From Thioalkalivibrio sp. (GTDB lineage: Bacteria; Pseudomonadota; Gammaproteobacteria; Ectothiorhodospirales; Ectothiorhodospiraceae): a DNA stretch of 6,884 bases. Shown here piece after piece: positions 1 through 6,855 of this stretch; the first letter of the stretch is position 1, and each line of letters begins with the position of its first letter. Below the pieces are notes generated by a model. The model made no database searches and was not told where the DNA came from. It saw only the letters and a list, made by a program, of their open reading frames with translations. The DNA lies in the NCBI GenBank assembly GCA_007120575.1, contig SKNJ01000099.1, forward strand, positions 1 through 6,884. Direction: 5' to 3'. The position numbers and the translations under genes are program-made.

Positions 1-2
1 TC

Positions 3-530
3 GAGTTAAAGGATCTGCTGATTAAAGAAACGACGCTGGAGCAGGATATGGCCACGTTTCTTTTTTCGATAGTGCTATCATCTTTTTATAGGCAGCAGCT
101 AGCATTGACTGCAGAGATACTACGGACAGATCTCTATGAAGGGGGGGATTGCCCACTGTGCGGTGAAAAGCCTCATTATGGCATGCTCAGGCCTGAAGAC
201 GGGGCCAAGGTGCTTGATTGCTGGCTTTGTGGCACCAATTGGGTGCATACTCGCATCAAATGTCCGTATTGCGATAACACGGGAATGGATGATCTGGGTT
301 ACTTCACACTTGAGAACAAGGAGAATTGCCGCATTCATTTCTGCAAAAAATGCTGCCAGTATTACAAGATCATTGATGCACGCAAGTTTGGAGCGGATGG
401 CGATATGCACCTGGCCATTCACAACCTGGCTTCTCTATCTCATGATTTAATGGCGAGAAAAGAAGGCTTTGCTCCGGGCTCCGCAATGGAGTGGGTTAAC
501 GAGAAAGAGATAGTTGATACACAAGACTAG
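3..530 (+). CDS. fdhE: FdhE-like formate dehydrogenase accessory protein, 5'-truncated by window edge
   Basis: This is the C-terminal part (175 codons plus TAG stop) of an FdhE-type protein. The frame is open to the window edge, so the true start lies upstream and the ATG at 48 is internal; E. coli FdhE is about 309 residues. Four CxxC pairs lie in order: CPLC, CWLC, CPYC and CKKC, with spacing and surrounding residues (TNWVHTRIKCPYC, DLASLSHDLMA) that match the metal-binding C-terminal half of FdhE. FdhE is a cytoplasmic factor needed for maturation or quality control of respiratory, Tat-exported formate dehydrogenases; it binds the catalytic subunit and iron through the CxxC motifs. Its position 15 nt upstream of that subunit's gene fits this role. 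The fourth pair is followed by an extra Cys (CKKCC). Family assignment is confident; the N-terminal half cannot be judged. Confidence 0.9.
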   Translation, partial: ELKDLLIKETTLEQDMATFLFSIVLSSFYRQQLALTAEILRTDLYEGGDCPLCGEKPHYGMLRPEDGAKVLDCWLCGTNWVHTRIKCPYCDNTGMDDLGYFTLENKENCRIHFCKKCCQYYKIIDARKFGADGDMHLAIHNLASLSHDLMARKEGFAPGSAMEWVNEKEIVDTQD

Positions 531-536
531 GAGGTG
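529..536 (+). promoter_or_regulatory. Shine-Dalgarno site of fdnG, overlapping the fdhE stop
   Basis: AGGAGGTG begins inside the TAG stop of fdhE and lies 9 nt before the ATG at 546. It decides the start of fdnG: an in-frame GTG at 534 sits within the Shine-Dalgarno sequence itself and could not use it. The overlap with the upstream stop suggests translational coupling of fdhE and fdnG. Confidence 0.85.
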
Positions 537-545
537 GATTTACTT

Positions 546-3500
546 ATGGATTTAACAAGACGCAGCTTTTTAAAGCTAGCCGGTTCAACAGCAGTTGCTG
601 CATCTTTAACCGGTGTAGGCCTGCGTAAGGCTTCTGCGTCTCCCAGCGAACCGCTGCGCATCAAGTATACCAAAGAAATGCATACCATTTGTACTTTTTG
701 CGGGGTTGGCTGCGGAATTATCTGTAATGTTCGGGATGGCATGATCGTTAACACTGAAGGAGATCCCGATCACCCGATCAATGAAGGCACCCTTTGCAGT
801 AAGGGAAGTTCTCTTTTCAATCTCTCTTACATGTTCGATACGAAGGGTAATGCCATACCAAACCCAAAAAGGCTGACCAAGCCTCTTTATCGTGCTCCTG
901 GCAGCAGCCAGTGGGAAGAAAAAAGCTGGGATTGGATGCTTTCCGAAATTGCGAAGCGGATTAAAAAGACGCGCGATGAGAGCTTTGAAGCCACCAGTAA
1001 TGGAGTTACAGTGAACCGCGCTCCCGGCCTGGCCTGGTTGGGCAGCGCTTTTTGCACCAATGAAGAGAATTACCTGTTTCAGAAAATGGGCCGTGCTCTC
1101 GGGATTATCGATCTCGATCACTGCGCCCGTCTCTGACACTCTTCCACGGTCACCGGTCTCGGTGCCACATTTGGAAGAGGCGTCATGACAAACCACTGGA
1201 TTGATTACCAGCACAGCGATGTCTTTATGAACATCGGCGGCAACACCGCAGAAAACCACCCCATTTCGATGAAGTGGATCGAAAAGGCCCGCGAAAACAA
1301 GGGCGCTAAACTTATTGTTGTGGATCCGCGTGTTAGCCGGACAGCTGCGGTTGCCGACCTCTATGTTCCAATCCGTCCCGGTACAAACTGCGCTTATCTT
1401 GGCGGCCTGATCGCCTATATCCTGAACAATAACCTCTATCACGAAGAGTACGTGGCTAACTACACAAACGCGAGCTGCCTGATTAACGAAGGGTTCGAGT
1501 TTGACGAATCAACCGGCCTATTCTCTGGTGTCCAGGATAACCCCGCGCGTAGTGCAAAGAGCTATAATCTTGAAACCTGGCAGTACCAGACCGACGAAGA
1601 GGGCAACATCTTAAAGGATCCCGAGATGGAAGATCCCAACTGCGTTCTGCAGATCATGAAGAAATTCTATGCCAAGTATTCGCTTGACAACATCAGTAAG
1701 GTCACCGGCGCTCCCGTTGAGAAACTCGAAGAGTCATACAAGCTCTTTGCTTCAACCGGACAGCCCGGTAAAGCCGGGAGTATGCTCTACGCCATGGGTA
1801 TTACCCAGTTTACGCACGGCACGCAGAGCGTGCGCTCAGTTGCCGTTCCCCAGCTCCTGCTCGGGAACATCGGCATTCCGGGCGGCGGCGTAAATGCCCA
1901 GCGCGGTCAGTCCAACGTACAGGGCTGCTGCGACATGGGCCAGCTTTACCATATCGTTACCGGCTACATGGGTATGCCTCAGCAGGCATCTCACCCCGAT
2001 CTCGAAGCATATAACAATGCGCAGCCTATCGGTGGCTACTGGGTAAACAGGAAAAACTTCATGGCCAGCATGATCAAAGCATGGTGGCCCGATGTTAGTT
2101 TAGAGCAGGGTTACCAGTACATTCCCAAGCTTGACGGAAAAGACCACTCCCATATCGGTATGTATAAGTACATGGGTGACGACATAGTAAAAGGTTTGAT
2201 CTGCTGGGCCGATAACCCTGCTGTTTCCGGACCTTCTGCGTCCGCGAAACGGAAATACCAGGCTCAACTTGATTGGCTGGTTTCGGTGGACCTTTTCGAG
2301 ACCGAAACAGCAGCTTTCTGGGATGATGGCGAACTTAACCCGGCTGAAATTAATACCGAGGTATTTATGCTGCCCGCTGCAGCTGCTTACGAGCGTGATG
2401 GTTCTAAGACTAATAGCGGTCGTTGGATTCAGTGGGCAAATAAAGCCCAGGAAGCCCCCGGCGAAGCGAAGTCTGACCTCTGGATTGCTGATCAGCTCTT
2501 CAAAGCGATCAGGGCAGAATATCAGAATGGCGGCGGCGCACTCCCCGATCCTATCCTCAAGATGAACTGGGATTACGGTGATGATCCAGATCCGGACAAG
2601 GTAGCCATGGAAATAAATGGTTACAATGTTGCTGACGGCTCACTTCTGAGCAGCTTTGGTCAGTTAAGAGATGATGGAAGCACGGCTTGTGGCAGCTGGA
2701 TTTACACCGGTTTTTACAGCAGTGTAAGCGATCCTGCTACCAAGCGTAAGATCAGGGAAAGGGAAGGAATAGGCAGTAACCTTCAATATTCCTGGGCCTG
2801 GCCTCTTAACCGCAGAATTGTCTATAACCGCGGTTCAGCAGACCCAACCGGCAAACCCTGGAACCCCGATGTGCCGCTCTTTAAGTGGAATGAAGCAGCC
2901 GAAGCCTGGGATCGCTACGATGTACCCGACTTTAATGGAACTATTCCGCCTGAAGAATCGGCCAAGAATCCCTTCATCATGCTGCCGGAAGGCCAGGCGC
3001 GACTCTTTACCAACGCTCACGGCAGGGCTGGTGGAACCTCTAATGACTCACCGATGCCGATACACTACGAGCCGGCTGAAAGCCCGGTAGCAAATGTTCT
3101 CTACCCGCAGGCTACCTATAACCCGGTCAGCCAGCGCTGGTATCCTGTAGCAGAGCACACCGTGGAAACTGACGAAGAACGGGAAAGATACCCTTATGTT
3201 ATTACCACTTACCGTGTTACCGAGCACTACCAGTCAGGCATCATGACCCGCAACATGCCCTGGCTGAATGAAGCTATGCCGGAACTCTTCGTTGAAATCA
3301 GTGAAGAGCTGGCAGAAGAGCTGAATATTGCTAACGGGGATAACGTAATCCTGGAAAGCAAGCGTTTATATAATAACGGTGAGCAGAAAGGCATCGAAGT
3401 TAAGGCTTGTGTAACTAAACGCTTTAAGCCCATGACGATTGACGGCAAACTTATTCATGCTGTGGGAATGCCCTATCACTGGGGATTTAAAGGAATGTCC

Positions 3501-3602
3501 ACCGGTGCCGTTTGTAACGACCTAGCTCCTTCGGTGGGTGACCCCAATAGTACTATTCCTGAATACAAGGCGTTCCTTTGCAACTTAAGGAGGGCTGAAT
3601 AA
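546..3602 (+). CDS. fdnG: Formate dehydrogenase-N type catalytic (alpha) subunit, selenocysteine-containing, Tat-exported
   Basis: This catalytic subunit interconverts formate and CO2 at a molybdenum or tungsten bis-MGD centre. It is 1018 residues with TGA at 1134-1136 read as selenocysteine 197; E. coli FdnG is 1015 residues with Sec196. The N-terminus carries a twin-arginine signal (TRRSFLKLAG, residues 4-13), a hydrophobic stretch and a likely ASA cleavage site near residue 31, so the enzyme acts outside the cytoplasmic membrane. Cys49, Cys52, Cys56 and Cys84 bind the [4Fe-4S] cluster. The active-site segment is NEENY (172-176) followed by DHCARL-Sec-HSSTVTGLG. A cofactor-binding segment GGGVNAQRGQSNVQG is at 446-460, and the C-terminal molybdopterin-dinucleotide-binding domain spans about 880-1018, including MPYHWGFKG. 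ATG 546 is chosen because it has a well-spaced Shine-Dalgarno sequence and places the RR motif normally. Both halves lie in one frame with continuous homology across the TGA, so this is neither a frameshift nor a pseudogene. Confidence 0.96.
1134..1136 (+). other. fdnG: Selenocysteine codon (in-frame UGA) in fdnG
   Basis: TGA lies in frame within the motif CARL-U-HSSTVTG, exactly where formate dehydrogenases carry the Mo/W-ligating Sec (or Cys). It is followed by the conserved His and a canonical SECIS hairpin. Translation needs SelA, SelB, SelC and SelD encoded elsewhere in the genome. Confidence 0.95.
1137..1180 (+). promoter_or_regulatory. Bacterial SECIS element for selenocysteine insertion
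   Basis: A stem-loop starts directly after the UGA. The lower stem is a perfect 8-bp pair, CTCTTCCA (1139-1146) with TGGAAGAG (1172-1179). The upper stem is GG (1148-1149) with CC (1165-1166), a bulged U at 1150, then CACC (1151-1154) with GGTG (1161-1164), capped by loop GGTCTC (1155-1160). Counting the U of UGA as 1, the bulged U is position 17 and the loop G and U are positions 23 and 24. These are the positions I recall as critical for SelB binding in E. coli fdhF. The 11-nt distance from UGA to the upper stem is also the same. The element is coding as well, giving HSSTVTGLGATFGRG. Confidence 0.92.
3587..3593 (+). promoter_or_regulatory. Shine-Dalgarno site of fdnH inside the fdnG 3' end
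   Basis: AAGGAGG lies in the last codons of fdnG, 8 nt before the fdnH ATG. The fdnG stop and fdnH start overlap as TAATG (1 nt shared), so translation of the two subunits is probably coupled, consistent with equal stoichiometry. Confidence 0.8.
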
Positions 3603-4387
3603 TGGCAAAACCAATATGTTTAATCGATGCCACTAAATGCATAGGGTGCCGTGGCTGCCAGACTGCCTGCAAGCAGTGGAACCAGCTTCCGGCAACGGAT
3701 ACCTCGTTTACCGGGTCTTATGAAAACCCGCCTGCTCTATCTTCCAACACCTGGATGAGAATTAAATTCAGGGAGCATGAAAGCGAGCAGAACGGAGTAG
3801 ACTGGCTGATGTCTAAACAGGGCTGTATGCACTGCACTGATGCTGCCTGCATACTGGCTTGCCCGGCCGGCGCTATTTACCGTACAGAATACGATACAGT
3901 CAAGGTCGATGAAGTAAAATGCATCGGCTGTAACTACTGTGTTGCCGCCTGCCCGTTCCAGGTGATTGGGTTTGACCGCCTGTCTAACAAGGCGCGCAAA
4001 TGCACCTTCTGTCTTGACCGCCTTCAGAGCGGCTTAAAACCTGCCTGTGCCGGCACCTGCCCCACCGGTTCAATCACCTTTGGCGATAGCCGGGAGCTTA
4101 TTGGTAAGGCAAGGGCCAGGGTTGACAAGCTAAAAGCTGCTGGTAAAGCTAATGCCAACATCTATGGCCTCGATGAGGTCGGTGGAACGGCAATGCTGTA
4201 TGTTTTGGGCGATAAGCCTGAAAAATATGGTTTCCCGGCAGATCCGCAGGTTCCGATCCAGACCAGGTTCTGGAATACTATCTATGCTCCGCTGCGCGTA
4301 TTTGTAGTAATTGCAGTGGGCCTCGGTCTGTGGTCAAACCGGGCATACAGTAAAAAAGTTCAAGAATCAAAGCTGAAGGCGAAATAA
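3602..4387 (+). CDS. fdnH: Formate dehydrogenase-N type iron-sulfur (beta) subunit
   Basis: This 261-residue electron-transfer subunit accepts electrons from FdnG and passes them through four [4Fe-4S] clusters. Sixteen cysteines form four groups: C13/C16/C19/C23, C75/C78/C83/C87, C107/C110/C113/C117 and C134/C137/C149/C153. This is the DMSO reductase/FDH beta-subunit pattern. One hydrophobic segment near residues 227-245 is the C-terminal membrane anchor seen in FdnH (E. coli FdnH is 294 residues), followed by a basic tail. There is no signal peptide; in this family the beta subunit is exported together with the Tat-targeted alpha subunit, which the twin-arginine signal of FdnG would supply here. 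In E. coli the anchor helix packs against the cytochrome b subunit FdnI; no such gene follows here, and rnfC begins 18 nt downstream. Confidence 0.95.
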   Translation: MAKPICLIDATKCIGCRGCQTACKQWNQLPATDTSFTGSYENPPALSSNTWMRIKFREHESEQNGVDWLMSKQGCMHCTDAACILACPAGAIYRTEYDTVKVDEVKCIGCNYCVAACPFQVIGFDRLSNKARKCTFCLDRLQSGLKPACAGTCPTGSITFGDSRELIGKARARVDKLKAAGKANANIYGLDEVGGTAMLYVLGDKPEKYGFPADPQVPIQTRFWNTIYAPLRVFVVIAVGLGLWSNRAYSKKVQESKLKAK

Positions 4388-4390
4388 TAC

Positions 4391-4399
4391 GGGAGGTGA
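4391..4399 (+). promoter_or_regulatory. Shine-Dalgarno site of rnfC
   Basis: GGGAGGTGA lies 6 nt before GTG 4406 and supports that non-ATG start. It sits in the 18-nt gap after fdnH, which is too short for a separate promoter plus leader, so rnfC is very probably cotranscribed with the FDH genes. Confidence 0.75.
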
Positions 4400-4405
4400 A
4401 CTAAC

Positions 4406-5722
4406 GTGGAAGTAAAACAGTTTTTTGGTGGGCTTAACATACCCCACTATAAAAGCTTTACCGAAAGTAAGCCAATTAAAGAAGCATCTCTTCCCGAAGA
4501 GATTGTTATACCCCTGCTGCAGCACACGGGCGCGCCTAACGAGCCTTTGGTTAAAGTAGGCGATAAAGTTAAGGCTGGGCAGAAGATTGGTTCCAGCGAG
4601 AGCTTTGTCAGCGCCCCTGTCCATGCCAGCCTTTCCGGGACTGTCAAGGCGATTGAACCCAGGCCTTTTATGACCGGGCAGATGGTTGAAAGCGTCGTGA
4701 TTGAGGTTTCGAAGGATCAGGATGATCTCGAGCTGGTCGATAACGACCTTGACAAGGTTACCAAGGAAGATATCGTAAAAGCGGTCAAGGAAGCGGGTAT
4801 AGTCGGAATGGGCGGTGCCGCTTTCCCGACAGCAGTCAAGCTGAGTCCTCCGCCTGATAAGAATATCGATGCCCTGATCATCAACGGGTGTGAGTGCGAG
4901 CCTTATCTCACCTGTGACCATCGCATCATGCTGGAAAAACCGAAGGAACTGCTTGAAGGCGTTAAGCTTCTGATGAAGATGCTTGACGTGGAGAAGACAT
5001 ATGTATGTATTGAAGACAACAAGGATGATGCTATTGAAGCAGTCCGGCAGGAGAATGATGATCCGCGCATTGTTCTGCTCAGAATGCCAACCAAGTATCC
5101 ACAGGGCTCGGAAAAACACCTGGTTAAGGCTGCTCTTGACCGTGAGATACCCTCCGGAGGCCTGCCTTTCGATGTTGGCACGTTGATTCAAAATGTTGGG
5201 ACATGTGTTGCTATCTATGAAGCAGTTAAATATGGAAAGCCTCTGATTGAACGCGTTGTGGCAGTAACCGGCCAGAACCTCAAAGATCCGCAGAACCTGA
5301 TGGTAAAAATCGGCACGCCTCTTTCTCATCTTATCGCAGAGTGCGGCGGTATAGTCGAAGAGCCAGCCAAGGTTGTAGTTGGCGGACCGATGACCGGAAG
5401 AGCACAGGATACACTTGAAGTTCCGGTAGTAAAAGGCACTACCGGAGTCGTAGTTCTGCCTCCGGATATGGCCCTTGAGGATATGGATTATGCTGATTGC
5501 GTCCGCTGCTGTAAATGCGTTGAACACTGCCCCATGTTGCTCTATCCTAACCAGATCAGCATTTTCTGCGAAGCCGTTATGGTGGAAGAAGCAACTGAGT
5601 GGAATACGATGGACTGCATCGAGTGTGGTATTTGTTCTTATGTCTGCCCCTCGAAGCGGCCGATCACTCAGTTGGTCCAGAGCATGAAACCGCTGATTAG
5701 GGATTATATGAGCAAAAAATAA
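4406..5722 (+). CDS. rnfC: RnfC-type electron transport complex subunit (flavin/NAD(H)/Fe-S)
   Basis: This 438-residue cytoplasmic-side protein is of the compact clostridial RnfC size; E. coli RsxC is much longer. Motifs in order are an N-terminal FFGGLNIPHYKSFTE segment (6-20), a biotinyl/lipoyl-like region (about 30-83), the glycine-rich GMGGAAFPT (134-142) of the NADH/FMN-binding fold, INGCECEPYLTCDHR (159-173), and YPQGSEKHL (231-239). Two C-terminal [4Fe-4S] sites follow: C365/C368/C371/C375 and C404/C407/C410/C414. In Rnf, RnfC exchanges electrons with NAD(H) and relays them to the other subunits. Start is GTG with a good Shine-Dalgarno sequence. An extra Cys369 stands within the first cluster motif where glycine is usual. 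Its place after fdnH rather than at the head of an rnfCDGEAB operon suggests a dedicated partner of the formate dehydrogenase, which is inference. Confidence 0.94.
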   Translation: MEVKQFFGGLNIPHYKSFTESKPIKEASLPEEIVIPLLQHTGAPNEPLVKVGDKVKAGQKIGSSESFVSAPVHASLSGTVKAIEPRPFMTGQMVESVVIEVSKDQDDLELVDNDLDKVTKEDIVKAVKEAGIVGMGGAAFPTAVKLSPPPDKNIDALIINGCECEPYLTCDHRIMLEKPKELLEGVKLLMKMLDVEKTYVCIEDNKDDAIEAVRQENDDPRIVLLRMPTKYPQGSEKHLVKAALDREIPSGGLPFDVGTLIQNVGTCVAIYEAVKYGKPLIERVVAVTGQNLKDPQNLMVKIGTPLSHLIAECGGIVEEPAKVVVGGPMTGRAQDTLEVPVVKGTTGVVVLPPDMALEDMDYADCVRCCKCVEHCPMLLYPNQISIFCEAVMVEEATEWNTMDCIECGICSYVCPSKRPITQLVQSMKPLIRDYMSKK

Positions 5723-5737
5723 CTTGAAAATGGGGAA

Positions 5738-5745
5738 AAGGAGGT
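5738..5745 (+). promoter_or_regulatory. Shine-Dalgarno site of rnfD
   Basis: AAGGAGGT lies 9 nt before GTG 5755 and fixes the start of rnfD. It is in the 32-nt gap between rnfC and rnfD, in which I see no terminator or promoter. Confidence 0.8.
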
Positions 5746-5754
5746 AAAACTGTA

Positions 5755-6732
5755 GTGAGCGATACTCAGAAATATGTCGTAACACCGTCACCGCATATCA
5801 AGAGTGACGAAAATGTATCAAAAGCCATGCGTGACGTTTTTATAGCGCTTTTGCCCGTCACAGCGGTGTCAATATACTTTTTTCAGCTATACGCTGTTCT
5901 TACCGTCGTTGTGTGTTTAGTAACCGCTTGCCTGACCGAAATATTGTTCAGGAAGCTGATGCGTAAAAAACCAACCTTGTATGACTGGAGCGCACTTGTA
6001 ACAGGTTTGTTCGTTGCCATGTTATTCCAGGCAACTACACCCTGGTATAAAGCAGCCCTGGCTACTTTCATTGCAGTCGGTATAGCGAAAGAGCTTGCAG
6101 GCGGCCTTGGCTGGAACCGGTTCAACCCTGCTCTGTTCGGAAGGGTTGCCCTGATTATTCTGGCCCCTGCTTATGCCTATGTCAACCAGTGGTTCCAACC
6201 ACTGCATATTAACCTCGGCCCGCTGGATACGATTACCCAGGCGACCCCGCTGGCTATGCTTAGGGCAGGCATCGAAATGCCTTCAGCAACCGAGCTCTTC
6301 TTCGCCTTCCCGGCAGGAGCGCTTTCCGAGGTGTCACCATTCGCTCTGCTTCTTGGGGCAGCTTACCTTTTCTATCGGAAGCATATCGGCTGGCGGATTC
6401 CGGTATCGATCATCGGTACAGTGCTGATTCTCACCGCGCTGACAGGCGCAAATCCCCTCTATCAGCTTATTACCGGCGGCTTGATGATAGGCGCTTTCTT
6501 CATGGCCACAGACTGGGTCACCAGTCCCTTTACAGATAACGGGAAGATAATTTTCGGTGTTGGCATCGGGATTCTGGTCGTTCTCTTCAGAGTTGGCTTT
6601 GGGATTACCGAAGGCGTTGCATTTGGGATCCTGATCATGAACGCTTTCGTTCCCCTGATCGAGAAAGCGACTGCCCGTTCGCAGTTTGGTAAAATCAAGG
6701 TTGTTGCCGTTCCCATGGCGGAGAAAAAATAG
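5755..6732 (+). CDS. rnfD: RnfD-type membrane subunit with probable covalent FMN
   Basis: This 325-residue integral membrane protein of the RnfD/NqrB family has about nine to ten hydrophobic segments (for example near 27-45, 47-67, 98-114, 130-143, 194-208, 214-232, 236-252, 264-281 and 284-303). Family motifs include GGLGWNRFNPALFGR (116-130), ATDWVTSPFTDNGK (251-264) and TEGVAFGILIMNAFVPLIE (285-303). The predicted flavinylation site is Thr164 in D158-TITQAT-PLAM, where ApbE would attach FMN through a phosphoester; RnfD passes electrons through the membrane. GTG 5755 is chosen for its Shine-Dalgarno sequence and a normal N-terminus (TPSPHIKS, 10-17). It is the last gene of the operon: a terminator follows 88 nt after the stop, and no rnfG, rnfE, rnfA or rnfB is visible. 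Confidence 0.94.
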   Translation: MSDTQKYVVTPSPHIKSDENVSKAMRDVFIALLPVTAVSIYFFQLYAVLTVVVCLVTACLTEILFRKLMRKKPTLYDWSALVTGLFVAMLFQATTPWYKAALATFIAVGIAKELAGGLGWNRFNPALFGRVALIILAPAYAYVNQWFQPLHINLGPLDTITQATPLAMLRAGIEMPSATELFFAFPAGALSEVSPFALLLGAAYLFYRKHIGWRIPVSIIGTVLILTALTGANPLYQLITGGLMIGAFFMATDWVTSPFTDNGKIIFGVGIGILVVLFRVGFGITEGVAFGILIMNAFVPLIEKATARSQFGKIKVVAVPMAEKK

Positions 6733-6770
6733 CTGCCCGAAAAGGGGAAGTGTTTTTCCCGCAGGGTTTC

Positions 6771-6786
6771 CGGTAAGCAATTACCG
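6771..6786 (+). other. Small stem-loop with GCAA tetraloop in the 3' untranslated region
   Basis: CGGTAA pairs with TTACCG around a GCAA loop, a GNRA-type tetraloop. It has no T-tract, so it is not a terminator by itself. It may stabilise the 3' end of the mRNA or have no function. A weaker GGGAA/TTCCC hairpin precedes it at 6745-6760. Confidence 0.4.
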
Positions 6787-6809
6787 CAATAGCAATTAAC
6801 AATAGCAAT
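6787..6809 (+). repeat. Short direct repeat CAATAGCAAT, two copies
   Basis: Two identical 10-nt copies (6787-6796 and 6800-6809) are separated by 3 nt, giving a period of 13. The region is AT-rich and non-coding, between the small hairpin and the terminator. No function can be assigned; it may be local slippage. Confidence 0.5.
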
Positions 6810-6820
6810 GCAATGAATGA

Positions 6821-6855
6821 GGCTGCTGAATAACTAATTCAGCAGCCTTTTTTTT
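6821..6855 (+). terminator. Rho-independent terminator of the fdhE-fdnGH-rnfCD operon
   Basis: A perfect 11-bp stem, GGCTGCTGAAT (6821-6831) with ATTCAGCAGCC (6837-6847), encloses a 5-nt loop and is followed by eight T residues (6848-6855). It ends the operon after rnfD. The matching A-run on the other side is poor, so it is mainly a plus-strand terminator. Confidence 0.93.

Noticed and set aside
48..50. ATG as the true start of FdhE
   Set aside because: The frame is open upstream to the window edge with plausible FdhE-like residues, no clear Shine-Dalgarno sequence precedes it, and the product would be about half the normal length.
68..79. Inverted repeat GATAG-TG-CTATC
   Set aside because: It is a 5-bp stem with a 2-nt loop inside fdhE coding sequence, sterically poor and expected by chance.
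534..536. GTG as the start of fdnG
   Set aside because: It lies within the Shine-Dalgarno sequence; ATG 546 has correct spacing and gives a standard twin-arginine signal peptide.
1134..1184. The fdnG frame broken by a nonsense mutation or sequencing error, leaving a pseudogene
   Set aside because: The TGA falls exactly on the catalytic Sec position, is followed by a canonical SECIS, and the downstream frame is intact to the normal C-terminus.
606..1442. A 278-codon open frame on the minus strand, antisense to fdnG
   Set aside because: It covers the signal, Fe-S and Sec regions of fdnG and has no recognisable family motif. It exists only because fdnG is open in that register.
4367..5791. A 474-codon open frame on the minus strand, antisense to rnfC
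   Set aside because: It lies fully over rnfC, which has unmistakable motifs and a Shine-Dalgarno sequence. Its translation shows no recognisable domain, so it is a shadow of codon bias.
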